A stretch of 64,000 nucleotides of DNA from Ananas comosus (Eukaryota > Streptophyta > Magnoliopsida > Poales > Bromeliaceae), in NCBI RefSeq assembly GCF_001540865.1, contig NC_033640.1, positions 9,080,834 through 9,144,833 on the forward strand, read 5' to 3'. Both the position numbers and the translations under genes were made by a program. The notes below the pieces were generated by a model that was not told the origin of the DNA, did not search any database, and worked only from the letters and a program-made list of their open reading frames with translations. Below are positions 12,116-24,107 of the stretch, in pieces (the first letter of the stretch is position 1; the number at the start of each line of letters is the position of its first letter).

Positions 12116-13114
12116 TCTATACAAAACTATTAATTTCTGTGGCTTCTATCCGACGTGGCAGAATTATGTTGAATTTGGGCCCACCTAGCTATCAGTATTA
12201 TTATTCCTCCATCCTTTCTATTGAATATGAGGCTCACCTCTACCAGATACTTTCTCTCGTGTATCCGAGTGGAGTCTGTGGCTTCTATCCGACGTGGCAG
12301 AATTCTGTGGAATTTGGGCCACCTAGCTAACAGTGTTACTATTCATCCTTTCTATTGAATATTAGGCTCACCTTTATCAGATAATTCCTCTCATGTATCC
12401 GAGTGGAGTCTCTTTTCACCTTCCCATTTACCTTCTTATTTAACAGACTAATCCTTTCATCTTTTATTTTCCTTTCCATTTAATCAAATAATCTTCCCAT
12501 CTTCCCATTTAATAGAGTGAGTAATAGTATTTATCTTTCCATTTAATAGAGTAATCTCCTCACTTTTTATTTAATAGAGAGTAATAGTGGAGAAAACGAG
12601 AATGTCACGTCTTTCATCAGGCATCCTTCCAATTTACCTTTTTTCTTTTCCAAAGTCTAAAACGTGTATCGTTTGCTCTCCTAATGCCATGAGCATAATC
12701 GATGAAGCCCTTCGACCCTCCTCCATTACATTATACACGTTGTCGATAAGACTAGCGATGGCATCGGTGTTGTTTATTATATTCTTCATGTGCGAATCTT
12801 TTTAGTGAAATAATTATAAAAATACTTTAAACAATTGTGGCTATGATGTTTACTCCACATATTGCATGTTCCTCATTTTTTTTCTTAATTTACTTTCTTG
12901 GTATTCGTTGCTTTTTTCTATTCATATTATTTGTCTATTTAAATAATGTATATTAAAATTATTTTAAGTATAATTTTTTATATTAATTATTATAGTTAGT
13001 ATTGATTTACTGATATTTTGTTCTTTATTAATATTTTATTTTTAATTATATTGGTATTTTATTATTTATTAATTTTAGTATTCATCCGCCGTAAAGCGGG
13101 AGTTACTTCACTAG
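12116..13114 (+). mobile_element. Nonautonomous Helitron-like element (~1.0 kb)
   Basis: The 5' end TCTATACAAAACTATTAA follows an A (12115), like plant Helitrons that start with TC after the A of an AT target. The 3' end has a small hairpin CCGC-CGTAAA-GCGG followed 12 bases on by CTAG and then a host T (13115). No terminal inverted repeat and no target duplication are expected or seen. Inside are two copies of a ~137-bp direct repeat. No Rep/helicase coding remains. Confidence 0.75.
12138..12411. repeat. Two-copy ~137-bp tandem repeat inside the Helitron
   Basis: Unit starting CTGTGGCTTCTATCCGACGT at 12138 recurs at about 12276, both ending with TATCCGAGTGGAGT. Copies differ by scattered substitutions and small indels. 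The ORF across it is not a recognised protein. Confidence 0.88.
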
Positions 13115-13590
13115 TTATTATTTTAAAAGTATAGGTGCAAAGAAGAACTCTCAATCCAAAATAAGAACTAAAATGAACCATCGTGAAAAGTTTAGATACT
13201 AAATTAAAACCGTATTAAAAGTTTATGATCTGATATGATGAAATTAAATATTCGAGTAAAATAAAAGTGTACTCGAAGTTTAGGAATCGATAATGTAATT
13301 TACCTAAAGTGAGATTATTCAAGAGGAAACAATTGTAATAATGAGAGGGAGTTTTTTTTTATTATTTCTTTCTTTCTTTCAATCATGATAAATTAAAAAT
13401 TTTTAATCTATTTTTTGGCACCTGCTTTTAAGATTATTGATTGGGTCTATATAATATTTGTGCTTTTTACATAAAAAGCTTAGAGCGTGTCAGTTATAAT
13501 CATGTATGCTACGATCCAAATTTATAAAAAATATTTTTATTTAAAATAATATGTTTTGTTGATTAGATATAACTGACGTAATACGACTAA

Positions 13591-13820
13591 GGCTTCATTT
13601 GGTATTGCAAGGAGATTGCGTTACGTGTGGCAAAAAACGATGAGAAGAAAATGCTCTGTTTGTTTCCGTACGTAATATTGCGTTCAGCATATTATGGTTA
13701 GTCAGTTACGATATATTTTTTATAGTTCCATCGGAGAACGCAGAAGAATATCTCTATATGCTTTTTCTCAACACTATTTTATCTAATACCGTTAGATTCA
13801 TCTTAATACCAAACTAAGCC
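13591..13820. mobile_element. Tourist-like (PIF/Harbinger) MITE, 230 bp
   Basis: Terminal inverted repeats GGCTTCATTTGGTATT and AATACCAAACTAAGCC, with a 3-bp TAA target duplication on both sides (13588-13590 and 13821-13823), which is the signature of PIF/Harbinger MITEs. A half copy with a similar left end lies at 34917. Confidence 0.85.
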
Positions 13821-13823
13821 TAA

Positions 13824-15344
13824 TACACTGATTACTTTTCCATTTCCATCCAAGGGGTGGCCTTTTTTTTTTTTTTGTTGGTCCTTGTCCTTTTCTAGCC
13901 ATTTGTCAAAATATTGGGAGAAAAGGACAAAAATTAGAAAAGGCTAAAATGAAAATATGATGTCCATATCCCATCATTTTTCAATTGACTTGGAACACTT
14001 TCTTATCCTAATTATTTGGCATATTTTTATTATTATCGACATTAAGTATTATTACGTAACTGTTTGCGCAATTTTAGCAAATAAAAATTTTAAAATTTAG
14101 GAATATTTCTTATATACCTTCTTGCTATTATTGAGAGTTTTAAATTTTTATCTAAAATATCCTTTTTCTGCGGTAGTAAACATTAGTGGGAAAGAATATA
14201 TTCGAAGAAATTTTTTAAAAGTATATCTCAAAAAAAAAAAAAAAAAATTTTTAAAGTAAGAAGAATATGTTGGTGATAGATAAAATATTTTTATAGTTTT
14301 TACAGGATATGTTAAAAATTATTCTTAAACTTTATATAAAGTAATTAAAATCTAAAACGAGTTTTTGAATTTCCAATCAAAATTTTCATTTAAACTCTTT
14401 CTACTTTTGCTGTAAAGAAAAAAGAATAATTTTTAACAAAAGAGTTGTTAGTGCCAGAACAATTTTACATAAACACCGCATTTCTAAATATATATTATAA
14501 CAAAAATATAAAACGAGTGTCTGCATCTCCTATCAAAATTCCCAATAAACTTTTTTTTTAATTCTTCTTTAAAAGAAAAAAAAAAAACCCTTTCATAATT
14601 GATGTTTCCGTCATAAAGATCCCAAAAAGAAAAAAAAAATTTAAGAAACTTAAAAAGTTATAAAAATAATAGACTAAATTATAGAAAATTTTTCTGTTAA
14701 AATTTGATTTTTTTACCTTTGACGCTGTCATGCAAAAATCAATACTTTGCCCTTTAAAAAAATAAAAATATTTACATGAGGATATGGTATTAATTTTGAT
14801 GATAAAATGACCAAATTGTCTCTTATCTTCTTCGTCTCCTCCTCAATTCTGCTCATTCGCAGCTTCTTTTCCTCCCTGTCTCTGTCAACCCCAGCTCTGA
14901 CTCTATTTCCTCTATTTGCTCCCTCGCTCCTCCAGCACCTTCGCCACCCTTTCATTTTGGCGACTGTAGAGAGAAAATCAGAGTGGGCGTGGACATAAAG
15001 GTAGACGAGGGAGAGGGTGAGACAACGGAAGAGGGCGGGAGCGTGTGTGTAGATACGGACAGAGGGGTAGGCGATGACGAGATAGAGGAGGGCGAGACGG
15101 TGCGGCCGAGGGCGTCAGTGAGGAAGGGAGAGGTGCATCTGATATGAAAATTTCAAAAATATTTTAGATATAAAATAAATATATAATAATAGAATATAGA
15201 AATAAATTCTTACAGAACACTTACAGAGAGATCGAAGTGAACATTTCTCAATTTTTATGAAGACAAAATATAGATTTTCAAAAATCAGTAAAGAAGAGTG
15301 AAAAAAACGAATATTGACGAAAAAATTTACTATAATTTACCCAA

Positions 15345-15377
<33 letters not shown>

Positions 15378-16991
15378 TAAAAAGAAAGGAAAATACAAAC
15401 AAAGCAACCTTTCACTATCTTATCTCATCATCATCGTTACAAATCGTACCTTATTTTTTCGTATTTTCAAACACACAGATGTCAATTCTTTCTTCATAAT
15501 CTCTCTTACCAAGTAATGAAAACGAATCAATCGTATTTCCATGTTGTCCGATTGTGGGAAACTCGAAACCATCTTCTTCTTCTTTTTCAAAAAAAAAAAT
15601 TGCACTACACATAAATTAGTTATCAAACTATGTATATTAAGATGAATAAACTATTCTTGAAGTATACAAGTTAGAAAATTAACGCCAAATTAAAAGATTT
15701 GATTAGAGGAGTTATAAATACACACATAAATATATATATATATATAATCTAGGGTTTCTAACTAATTAAACTCCTTCGTGTAACTGTTTTTAGAGAGATA
15801 TATACTTGGACACGTCTCTTCTTTTAACAACCAACACATCATACAAATAGTTTTTAGTGAATTATTATTAGAATTAATATTCCATCTCCTAACACCTCGT
15901 TCACATTTACATCATTATCATATGAATCGTCATCATCATCTCTTGCTCACGGCATACATAGTTTATTTTGATTAGATTTTTAAAACATTTGGCGAATCTA
16001 ATTTGTACTTTTATTGAGGAATTTTGACTAATAAATTCTATTTTATTTTTTCAATATTTTTGTCCTCATGGCATAAAATGATTGATTCTTCAGACAAAAG
16101 TACATAATACGGAAAAAAAAAATATTTAATAAGCGTAATAATGAAGTTACTCTCGAAATTGCGATATGGAATCAACATCTATATGTGCTTAGGTAAATAA
16201 ATGGAAACTTAATCTCAGTCGCAAACCATTTACTTCATTTCTTTTGTGGATTTAAAATTTCTTTTACAACGCATGCCACAAATTAACACATTACTTACTC
16301 AAATACTGAATGACTGAGATCGAGACTTAATTTAAACTCATTTTATAATTAGTGCGATTTTTATCTGAACCGATTGGTATCATAACTCCGACATTAAAGA
16401 AAGAGATGCATAGTTCGAGAAAAAATTGGCTAGACATAACTAAACATTATGATTATCCCAATCAGGTGGCATTTCCTTTTCTTTCTCCTTTCATCATCTA
16501 CTCACTTTCTAGCTAGAAGGCAAGTGAGATTCTGCTACTCTATAAAATTTAAATATAGAGAGAGAGATGGAGAGGGAGAGCACACACTAGGCTAAAATAT
16601 TTCTAGATGTAACCAGGTCTTGTTTATTGTCACGTTGTTTCTCGCGATAGGACATCAAAATCGATACCATCTGAACTTTGCAGGTTCTCAATTTCACAAT
16701 TTTATGATATTATTTATCTAATGCTCAAATATTTTTAAAATTGATAGTTTTTAGTAGCTAATATAAAAGTAAATTTAAGACAATTTGGTCATTTGATAAA
16801 TGATATTTAATAATAAAAAAATTAGTTTCTAAACAAATTTAAATAGTTTAAATTATAGTTAAGAGTACCAATCATCCATTTTGATACCCCACCAAAGAAA
16901 ACAACGTGAAAATAAACGATCTATTTTAGAAGAAATAAATAGCCCCTCTCTCTCCCTCTCGTCTCTAAATATATATATATATATATATATA
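13824..16991. other. Gene-free stretch
   Basis: No gene is supported. Contents: poly-A/T runs, a pyrimidine-rich block (14810-14950) followed by a purine-rich block (14970-15140) that read as degenerate complements of each other, an (AAT)n run at about 15346-15377, and short (TA)n runs. ORFs in this area are low complexity. Confidence 0.6.
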
Positions 16992-17241
16992 GAATTATGC
17001 TACTATACTATCAATAATACCGAGCCCTTAGTACTATTGAGTTTTCGGCCGTTGGATGAAAAGATGTGCTGTTAGGATGATAGTGGTCCCCGGTTAAATT
17101 AATAGTAATCCCCTAGGGTTGAGTGGGTGGTTGGTTTAATAGTATAATCTAACGGGTGGAAATGATCAAATGGTAGATCTAACGGTAGAAAACTCAATAG
17201 TACCTAGGGCATGGTACTATCAATAGCATAGTAGCCGAACT
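16992..17241. mobile_element. Short (TA)n-bounded element (copy G)
   Basis: Ends ATGCTACTATACTATC and (other strand) TCGGCTACTATGCTATTG pair. The core has CCGTTGGATGAAAAGATG, CCCTAGGGTTGAGTGGGTGG and TCTAACGGGTGGAAATGATC, close to copy E. (TA)n on both sides. Confidence 0.88.
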
Positions 17242-17260
17242 ATATATATATATATATATA

Positions 17261-17490
17261 GTCCGGCTACTATGCTATTAATAGCACGAAGCACTTGGTG
17301 CTACCAAATTTTCCGCCGTTAGATCTATTCTTTTGATCATTTTTATCCGTTAAATCATACTATTCAATCAACCACCCACTCAACCCTAGGGGATCCATAT
17401 CATTCTAACCGCACATCTCTTAATCCAATGGCCAAAAACTTGGTAGCATCAATGTCTTGGTGCTATTAATAGCATAGTAGCCTAGTTCAT
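17261..17490. mobile_element. Short (TA)n-bounded element (copy H, inverted core)
   Basis: Ends GTCCGGCTACTATGCTATTA and (other strand) AACTAGGCTACTATGCTATT pair. The core is the same as copies E and G but in the opposite orientation (CCACCCACTCAACCCTAGGG). Adjacent to copy G, separated only by a shared (TA)n run. Confidence 0.88.
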
Positions 17491-17507
17491 ATATATATAT
17501 ATATATA

Positions 17508-18397
17508 GTATGTCTTCCGTACTTTTAAAAATACGGAGGCTTTCGTAGTTGTAAGTTGTTTTTGATGATTGGACATTCGATTCGATGATCAGCCCCATTA
17601 AGTATAATCTACATTATTGAAACTATTTAGAAACCAAATTTCATAATTTTTCGACATCATTTACCAAGCGATCATAGGGTCTCAAAAATGACTATTTTAA
17701 CGGTCAATATGACACGTTTTTAAGTTCAACGGTGTAGAAGTATCCAAACTATATGAAAATTTAATAGAAAATTCTACTTAACATTAAGAATAAGAATAAT
17801 ATTTCCGATTTGAAATTTGAGTCCTTAATTTATCACTATTTTTTATGAGTTTTTTTATTTTCACCTATTCATTTTGAGACTACTCGTTCACTAGGCAAAT
17901 AAAGTCAAAAAATTATGAAATTTGATTTCTAAATACTTACAATAGCGTAGATCATGTCTAATAGAAGGCGTTAGCCAATTCCCACCGGTAGGGAAACTAT
18001 TACTTCAATCAATTCCATCATAGCCCTTGAATCAAGACTTTCTTACCCACTGGCTCTTTCGCTGAACAACCCTAAGGCAGCAGCGACGGAGGCACTAAGA
18101 GTGGTCTTTCTCCCCGCCCTTATACTTAGATCGAGATATTGGACATAGAATGCCAATCTTTAAAATGTAAAAAAAAGGAGTAATCAGCTGTGACATGTAC
18201 ACTAAAAAAAAACCCCAAAAGCCCCGAGCCATTCTGAGCCTTGGATCTCACCTGAATCGCCCCACCTATCCTCCTGAGGAAAAGTTTGGTTTCAAACTCC
18301 GATTCAAACAGGAGGAATTGAATGTCTTATTATCGAAAATAACTTACAAGCACGAAAGCCTCCGTACTTTCGAAATCAAGCACAGGAGCCTAACTCC

Positions 18398-18398
<1 letters not shown>
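17508..18398. mobile_element. Long foldback element (copy I), interrupted
   Basis: The left arm and core (17508-17963) match copy A closely, including GGTGTAGAAGTATCC and GTAGATCATGTCTAAT. The right arm resumes at about 18316 with TTATTATCGAAAATAACTTA and ends AGGAGCCTAACTCC before (TA)n. About 350 bp of unrelated DNA lies between and about 14 bp of the arm seems lost. Confidence 0.8.
17964..18315. other. ~350-bp foreign segment in foldback copy I, possibly organellar DNA
   Basis: Base composition and motifs differ from the host element. At 18190 the string GTGACATGTACACTAAAAAA resembles the GTG-initiated start of plastid rps19, but the similarity stops after about 10 codons. The first half (GGCTCTTTCGCTGAAC, GGCAGCAGCGACGG) looks like plant mitochondrial intergenic DNA. 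The identity is an inference. Confidence 0.4.
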
Positions 18399-18450
<52 letters not shown>

Positions 18451-19355
18451 AATGCCAAAGAGATGAGGCTCCAAATTTTGCACAACATATTTAACATGCC
18501 TTACATGATTAGCATATCAAACAAGGATGAAAAACAATGTATTAATTTCTAGATTAACATATAGGGTGAATTTAAAGTTAATGTCCACTAATTTGAAACT
18601 CATGCAAAACGTATTATTGACAACAATGTAGAAACACTGGCCACTATATATCAGTTAAAATTCTGCTCACAGCTTTCTACTGCAGCGAAAACAAAAATTC
18701 AAGAGTAAAACTTCTGATTCACATAAGTTCATTCCAAAGTAACAATACTGATTTTCAGCGCTTTTTTTTATTAGAAAACTATTTCAGAAGCTATGTACTT
18801 AGAATTCTAAAGGCTTAGCTTCAAGATCTAAAGTGAAACAAAAACAAAATCTGCTGCAATATTTGATGTTTTAATTAATTAATTGACTACAAAGCTAAGG
18901 GTTTATAGTCACAAGCCATATATAAATAACTCTTGACCATGCCAAAAAATAGAAAAAAAGAGAACACATTTATCTATGTATTTACAACAATAAAAGGAGC
19001 CCCCCTCTAAAATCTCAGTTGTCAACTTTGTTATAAAATGCAAATAAAAAGAGCAAAAAACTCAATACACTTCACCCTTAATTCCCCCTCTCTCTACAAA
19101 TAGACGAGAGAGAGAGAGGGAGAGGGAGTGAGAAAGTGAGAGAGTGAGAGAGAGAAAGAGAAAGAGACAACCCTACCCAATGTTCCTACCTACATTATAG
19201 CCACAAAAAAAAGAAAAAGAAAAAGAGAGTATTTACAAGAACATGCATGGGCCCATGCACGTAGTGGCATGCATTGATGACCATTTAGAGGCTAGCTAGC
19301 CGATGGCGGCCGGGGCGGGGCGGTGGGGGCGAAGGGGAAGAGGCGACCGCCGGGT
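18399..19355. other. 3' flank of the HD-Zip gene, with GA-rich tracts
   Basis: A (TA)n-(GA)n compound microsatellite lies at 18398-18450 and GA-rich runs at 19103-19165. The 3'UTR of the HD-Zip gene must fall in the upper part of this stretch. No other gene seen. Confidence 0.6.
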
Positions 19356-21530
19356 TTAGAGAACAAAGCGGCGAAGGACGAAGGGGTGGGCCGCGGCGGC
19401 CGCCTTCAGCGCCCGCAGCTCCGCCACCTCCCGCTGCAGCCGCCGGTTCTCCTCCGTCAGCGTCTCGCAGCACCGCTTCAGGTACTCGCAGTCCACCTCC
19501 GTCTGCTTCAGCTTCGTCCTGCAACTTTTCATTTCAGTAACACTGAAAAAAATATACGTAACTTACCTGAAATATAGATCATTCTCATTTGAATGCTCAA
19601 TTTTTACTGAACTTTTCAATTTAAATGATTAAAATCAATCAACGATATTTAAACTTCAAAATTTAAAATATATTACTTTTCTTTATAAATTTAATTAGTG
19701 TAGTTCGTACAACTCAAATTTAAATTACTGTTGACCTTAAATTTAAAAAGGATGGACACCCGATTTAAAATGACACAAGGAGCATTTTAATTAGCATGCA
19801 GAGATAATTCACTTCATGGATAATATAATAATAACTACATGAATATGAATATATAACAAATAAAACAAAAGAGTCACATCAGTATTAATGCACAAGTTAT
19901 AACTTTTTTAAAGGTTTTGAAACTTACTAAATAAATTGGCAACGACCAAAAAATGATTGTAGCCTCTATAATTCCTCATATATCCGAGAATTTATTTAAC
20001 ATAATAAGAACCTTGGTTAATTTTGTGAGAAAATTACCAACTTTATAATATGCTGATAAAAAAAATTTACTGCTCCATCGTTCAAAATGTACAAGTTCAA
20101 ACACTTTAAAATATTCAAAAACCCTTATTTGGATACACTGTAATTTCATTTTTTGGATACATTTTTTTCACCTTAAAACAAAGCGCGTGTGTGTGTGTGT
20201 GTGTAGTTCTCTTTTGCAAAAACATTAGAGCCCACCAAATCTAGTAAATTTTGTCGAATTCAGTAATTAAAATCAAAAATAAATTAATTAAGTGCTACAT
20301 TCTAAACTGAAAACTGTATAGCATAATTGGCTTCTTTTTTTTTTTCAAAATGTTATGAAATTTTTCTCAAGGATATGTAGCCACCCATAATAAATTAAAT
20401 TTAATACAATGGGGTTCAATTAATGCCCCATCCCAAAAGAGTATAGGGGACAAACCACAATCCCCTGTTCTACTTTATTAAGACACACTCAAATTTAATA
20501 TATGTAGAGCATTAAATTTTAAAACTCTTCAAATAATTAATTAATTAATTAATTAGTTAATTAAAAATTAAATTAGAAGATAAATTTTTTAAAAAAAAAT
20601 TAGGAAAAGTACCTGGCCCTTCTATTCTGAAACCACACTTCCACTTGTCGTGGCCGCAGGTTGAGCTGCTTCGCCAGAGCCAGCTTCTGCTTCTGGTCAA
20701 AATCAATTCCAATCAATTTAAATTTTGTTTAAACTTTTTAAATTTTTGGTTATTTTGAAACCAATTGTGTTTGGTTTTAGAAAAGAGTAATAAATACTTA
20801 CTGGGTTGAGGGTGTTGTGCTCTTTGAAGCTCTCCTCAAGGAACGCTGATTGCTCTTTGGAGAGGCGCAGCTTCTTCCTCCCCAGCCCGTTCTCGTCCTC
20901 GTCGCTGCCCTTCGACCCCGCCCTCTCCCCGTCTCCGCCCGCGGGGCTCCCCCCCGGCTTAGGGGCGGAGACGGCGCTGTTGTTCGGGGACGGCGACATC
21001 GCCGTTCCCTCCTCTGTTTCCTCCAGCAGCAGCGGCGGCGGCGGCGGCGGACGATTCACGTCGAATCGCTGTATCGCGACATCGACGTTCCCTGCATGAA
21101 ATTCTAATATTAGAATTCGCCGGGGGTGTCTACCAAATATATACATCGGAATTAAAAATTAATTGAATCATGTCACGCGCACCGACAAATATAAAAAAAA
21201 AAAAAAAAACCAAAAACTATTGAACATTAGATATTCATCAAATATAATATTTTGGAATAAAAATCAGATAAAAAAGAACTCATATATTACTTACTATCCA
21301 TATCTCCCAAGTTACCTCAAAATCATATCTCAAAAACTCCTCTAAAAAATGGTGACCAAAACAAAAAAAAAAAAAAACAAACAAAACCAAAAACCAAAAA
21401 ATCATCTCATTTCTCCAAAATCACCTCAAAATCCAAAAATAAAAGAAGGAATCTTTAAAACTACATAGCAAACAAAAGCACAAGAAACAAAATTCTATCC
21501 TCAAAAAGTTCTTAGATATGGCAAAATGAA

Positions 21531-21573
<43 letters not shown>

Positions 21574-21852
21574 CTTACTAGTCTCAAGAGGAGCCCATGG
21601 GGGGAGGAACCCAAGGAGGCTTTTTGGAGAAGCACTTGGAGGCAAGAGGCTTAAACTCACAAGGGGGTCACCATATCCACCTCCTCCTCCTCCTCCTCCA
21701 CCACCACTCCTTTCTCTCTCCTCTCTCTCCCTGAACCCCTTGCTCATCACTCTCACTACCTCTTCCTCCTCCTCCTCCTCCTCCTCCTCTTCTCTCTCTA
21801 CCTCCTCTCCACCTCTCCCATACCCAACTCGTAAGCTCAAACCCAACTCCAT
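19356..21852 (-). CDS. Class II homeodomain-leucine zipper transcription factor (4 exons)
   Basis: Exons in reading order: 21579-21852, 20802-21091, 20613-20692, 19356-19518; GT-AG introns, phases agree, 268 aa. The N-terminus [10 protein letters not shown] contains an LxLxL EAR-type repressor motif. The homeodomain (~163-220) has [37 protein letters not shown], and the recognition helix [11 protein letters not shown]; a leucine zipper follows directly (~221-255, [20 protein letters not shown] and on). These are hallmarks of HAT/HOX class II repressors that act in shade and auxin responses. Odd: the CPSCE redox motif normally found after the zipper is absent, and the protein stops after [12 protein letters not shown] +1 shift just there would continue [18 protein letters not shown], which looks more like the usual C-terminus. 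A frameshift or sequencing error is possible. Confidence 0.93.
21533..21571. repeat. (GA)n microsatellite at the start of HD-Zip intron 1
   Basis: About 19 GA units lie immediately after the exon 1 donor (GT at 21577-21578), so on the transcript a (CU)n tract begins a few bases inside intron 1. Confidence 0.9.
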
Positions 21853-21855
21853 GCT

Positions 21856-21893
<38 letters not shown>

Positions 21894-21903
21894 GAGTATA
21901 GAA

Positions 21904-21942
<39 letters not shown>

Positions 21943-22050
21943 GGGGTGAGGAAGAGGAGGTGGGGTGGTGACTTTATAAGAGAAAAAATGGGTGCGAGCC
22001 CGAGCTAGAGTTTGACCGACAAAAACCACGTTGACAAAGCACACGTGACC
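21853..22050 (-). promoter_or_regulatory. HD-Zip promoter and 5'UTR: TATA box, CT tracts, G-box, W-box
   Basis: On the - strand a TATAAA box (21973-21978) lies about 120 bases before the ATG, followed by two (CT)n tracts (21861-21892 and 21907-21940) that fall in the 5'UTR. Upstream are a palindromic G-box CACGTG (22042-22047) and TTGAC W-box cores (around 22010 and 22031). G-boxes fit the known control of class II HD-Zip genes by PIF-type bHLH factors; that link is inferred. Confidence 0.65.
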
Positions 22051-22102
22051 CGGAAAAGGAAACAGGAAATGTTGTGTAAATATTATATAATAAAAGAAAA
22101 TA

Positions 22103-22134
<32 letters not shown>

Positions 22135-22773
22135 TTATATATGTATATAAGTGTACATATTATTAATATTATTATAATAAATGATAGTAATAATAATAAT
22201 TATGGTGATGATGATGATTGGGTTGGGGACAGAGCTTTGGACTTTTTGTGTGTTCACAAACCCAATATCTCATCAAAAAGCCGAATCTACAGTGGCTCAT
22301 ATAATAAAAATAAAATCTTAAAATGATTATGTACTCTTCTGCAAAACTCCTGATTTATTATTAATTTAATCTAAAAAGCATTTCAAAGATTTGATTATTT
22401 TATAACAAATACTAAGGTACCTGCAACATATTTTGAAAATACAAGTATCATATAATTGTACATGAACTATTTGTGCATTTATATATGAAAAAAAAAAAAG
22501 TTACTTGTACACTCTCAAAAGAATTTACGAAATGTTTATCATACATCTCCTTTAAAATATAATATATGTAACATTTTTCGTTGTATATATTTTTTAAATT
22601 ATAAGGAAATCCTCAAACTACAATAAATTTATTAGGGATAAGGGATCAAATCTAGTGTAATTAATAAACCTCCACTACTCCCCAGGACCCTTCTAATTTA
22701 ATGCTAAGATAAAGAACAGGAGCTTTTCATGCAAATGTCAAAATGTTAAACCCATTTGTGGTATAAATTTTAG
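22051..22773. other. Gene-free stretch upstream of the HD-Zip gene
   Basis: A short (TA)n at about 22102-22127 and AT-rich sequence; no gene seen. Confidence 0.6.
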
Positions 22774-23128
22774 AAAAAACTTCAAATACTACACTCTGAT
22801 TTTACTTTTTTTCACTTTGGAATTTTTTAGTTTAAAGTGTATCAATTTAGTACCCTATGATTTTATTTTTTTCTTTTATTATTTCTTTTCAATAATTTTT
22901 TTTCGTTAAATCAGTGATAAGTTAAAACTAAAAGATACGGACTAAAGTTAATATTTGATAAACCTAAATGGAATATCTAAAGTTTTTGGTATATAATTTA
23001 AAAAAATGTTAACGGATGAGCTGATGAAAAGAGAAAAATGAAACCACAGAATATTAAATTGATATACTTTAACTCGCATAATCTTAAAGTGAGAAACTGC
23101 GAAACTATATGAATGATATTTAAAGTCT
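22774..23128. mobile_element. AACTTCAAATA-type MITE, copy 1 of 4
   Basis: Begins AACTTCAAATACTACACTC and ends with the complementary ATTTAAAGTCTGTCCT. Internal blocks TTTAAAGTGTATCAATTTAG, AGTACCCTATGATTTTA and GTTAAAACTAAAAGATA recur in the copies at 27.4, 39.6 and 55.4 kb. Superfamily not assigned. Confidence 0.75.
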
Positions 23129-23384
23129 GTCCTAAATTTTATAACTTTTTATATACGTTGGTTTTTAATTATTATAACTATAATTATCATTATGCACATG
23201 AACCAAGCTTTTTTGTTTTCTTAAAATTATAAAAATAAACTACTCAATTAAAACACTCCACATTATTATATAAATTTTAAAAATCTACTTCTATCTTCTA
23301 TCTTCTTTCTTTCTTTTTTTCTATTACATTAAAGGAGGGTTGGGGAACCTCAGGATGACACCTGTCCCCCAACCCTCCACTTCA

Positions 23385-23385
23385 T

Positions 23386-23468
<83 letters not shown>

Positions 23469-24107
23469 ATATATATTATATATATATATTATATATTAAA
23501 ATTAATTATATTATATTAATTAATTTTTTAATAAATTGTATAACAGCTTTTGTAATTAAATTTTGATATCAAATTTTAAATTTTGATACTTTCAAATTTT
23601 AAAATTTTTAATTTTTAATTTATTATTTTATATTTTAAATTCTAAATTTTAATTTTAACTTATAATATTTATTCCCAATTTTATTAATAATACGCATAAT
23701 AAATCACGTAATAAAATCTAATCTGATAGATTAATTTAAATCACGTAAAATATCGTTGTATAAAAAAATATATATTAAATTTCAGGAGTAAATTTTAGAA
23801 ATATAGTGTATTTCTGTTTATATATAATTAATTTTATTAAACAATTTCTTTTACAATTTATTTTCCTTCTATTTATTGATTTTTTAAATTATTGATAGAT
23901 TTATTTCAAATCCTTTGCATAATACTGTGCGCGATATCATCAATTTTAATGACTTTTATTTAAATATATTTAACTATTAAATTATTTTTATATAACTTTT
24001 ATTTAATTAATAATTAAACTTATAAAATTATATAAAAATATTAAAAAAAAGTAAATTTATTATAAAAATATTTTTATATTTTTAGCATCACGCGGGTATT
24101 TCACTAG
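23385..24107 (+). mobile_element. Possible Helitron fragment with CTAG 3' end; left edge uncertain
   Basis: The right end GCATCACGCGGGTATTTCACTAG followed by T (24108) resembles the 3' end of the Helitron at 13114 (both end TTACTTCACTAG or TATTTCACTAG before T). The left end is masked by a (CT)n-(CA)n-(TA)n microsatellite (23385-23490), and no clear TC start after A is visible, so the start given is arbitrary. Confidence 0.4.

Noticed and set aside
23385..23490. Helitron 5' end at the CT/CA/TA microsatellite
   Set aside because: No TC start preceded by A could be found, so only the 3' end is supported.
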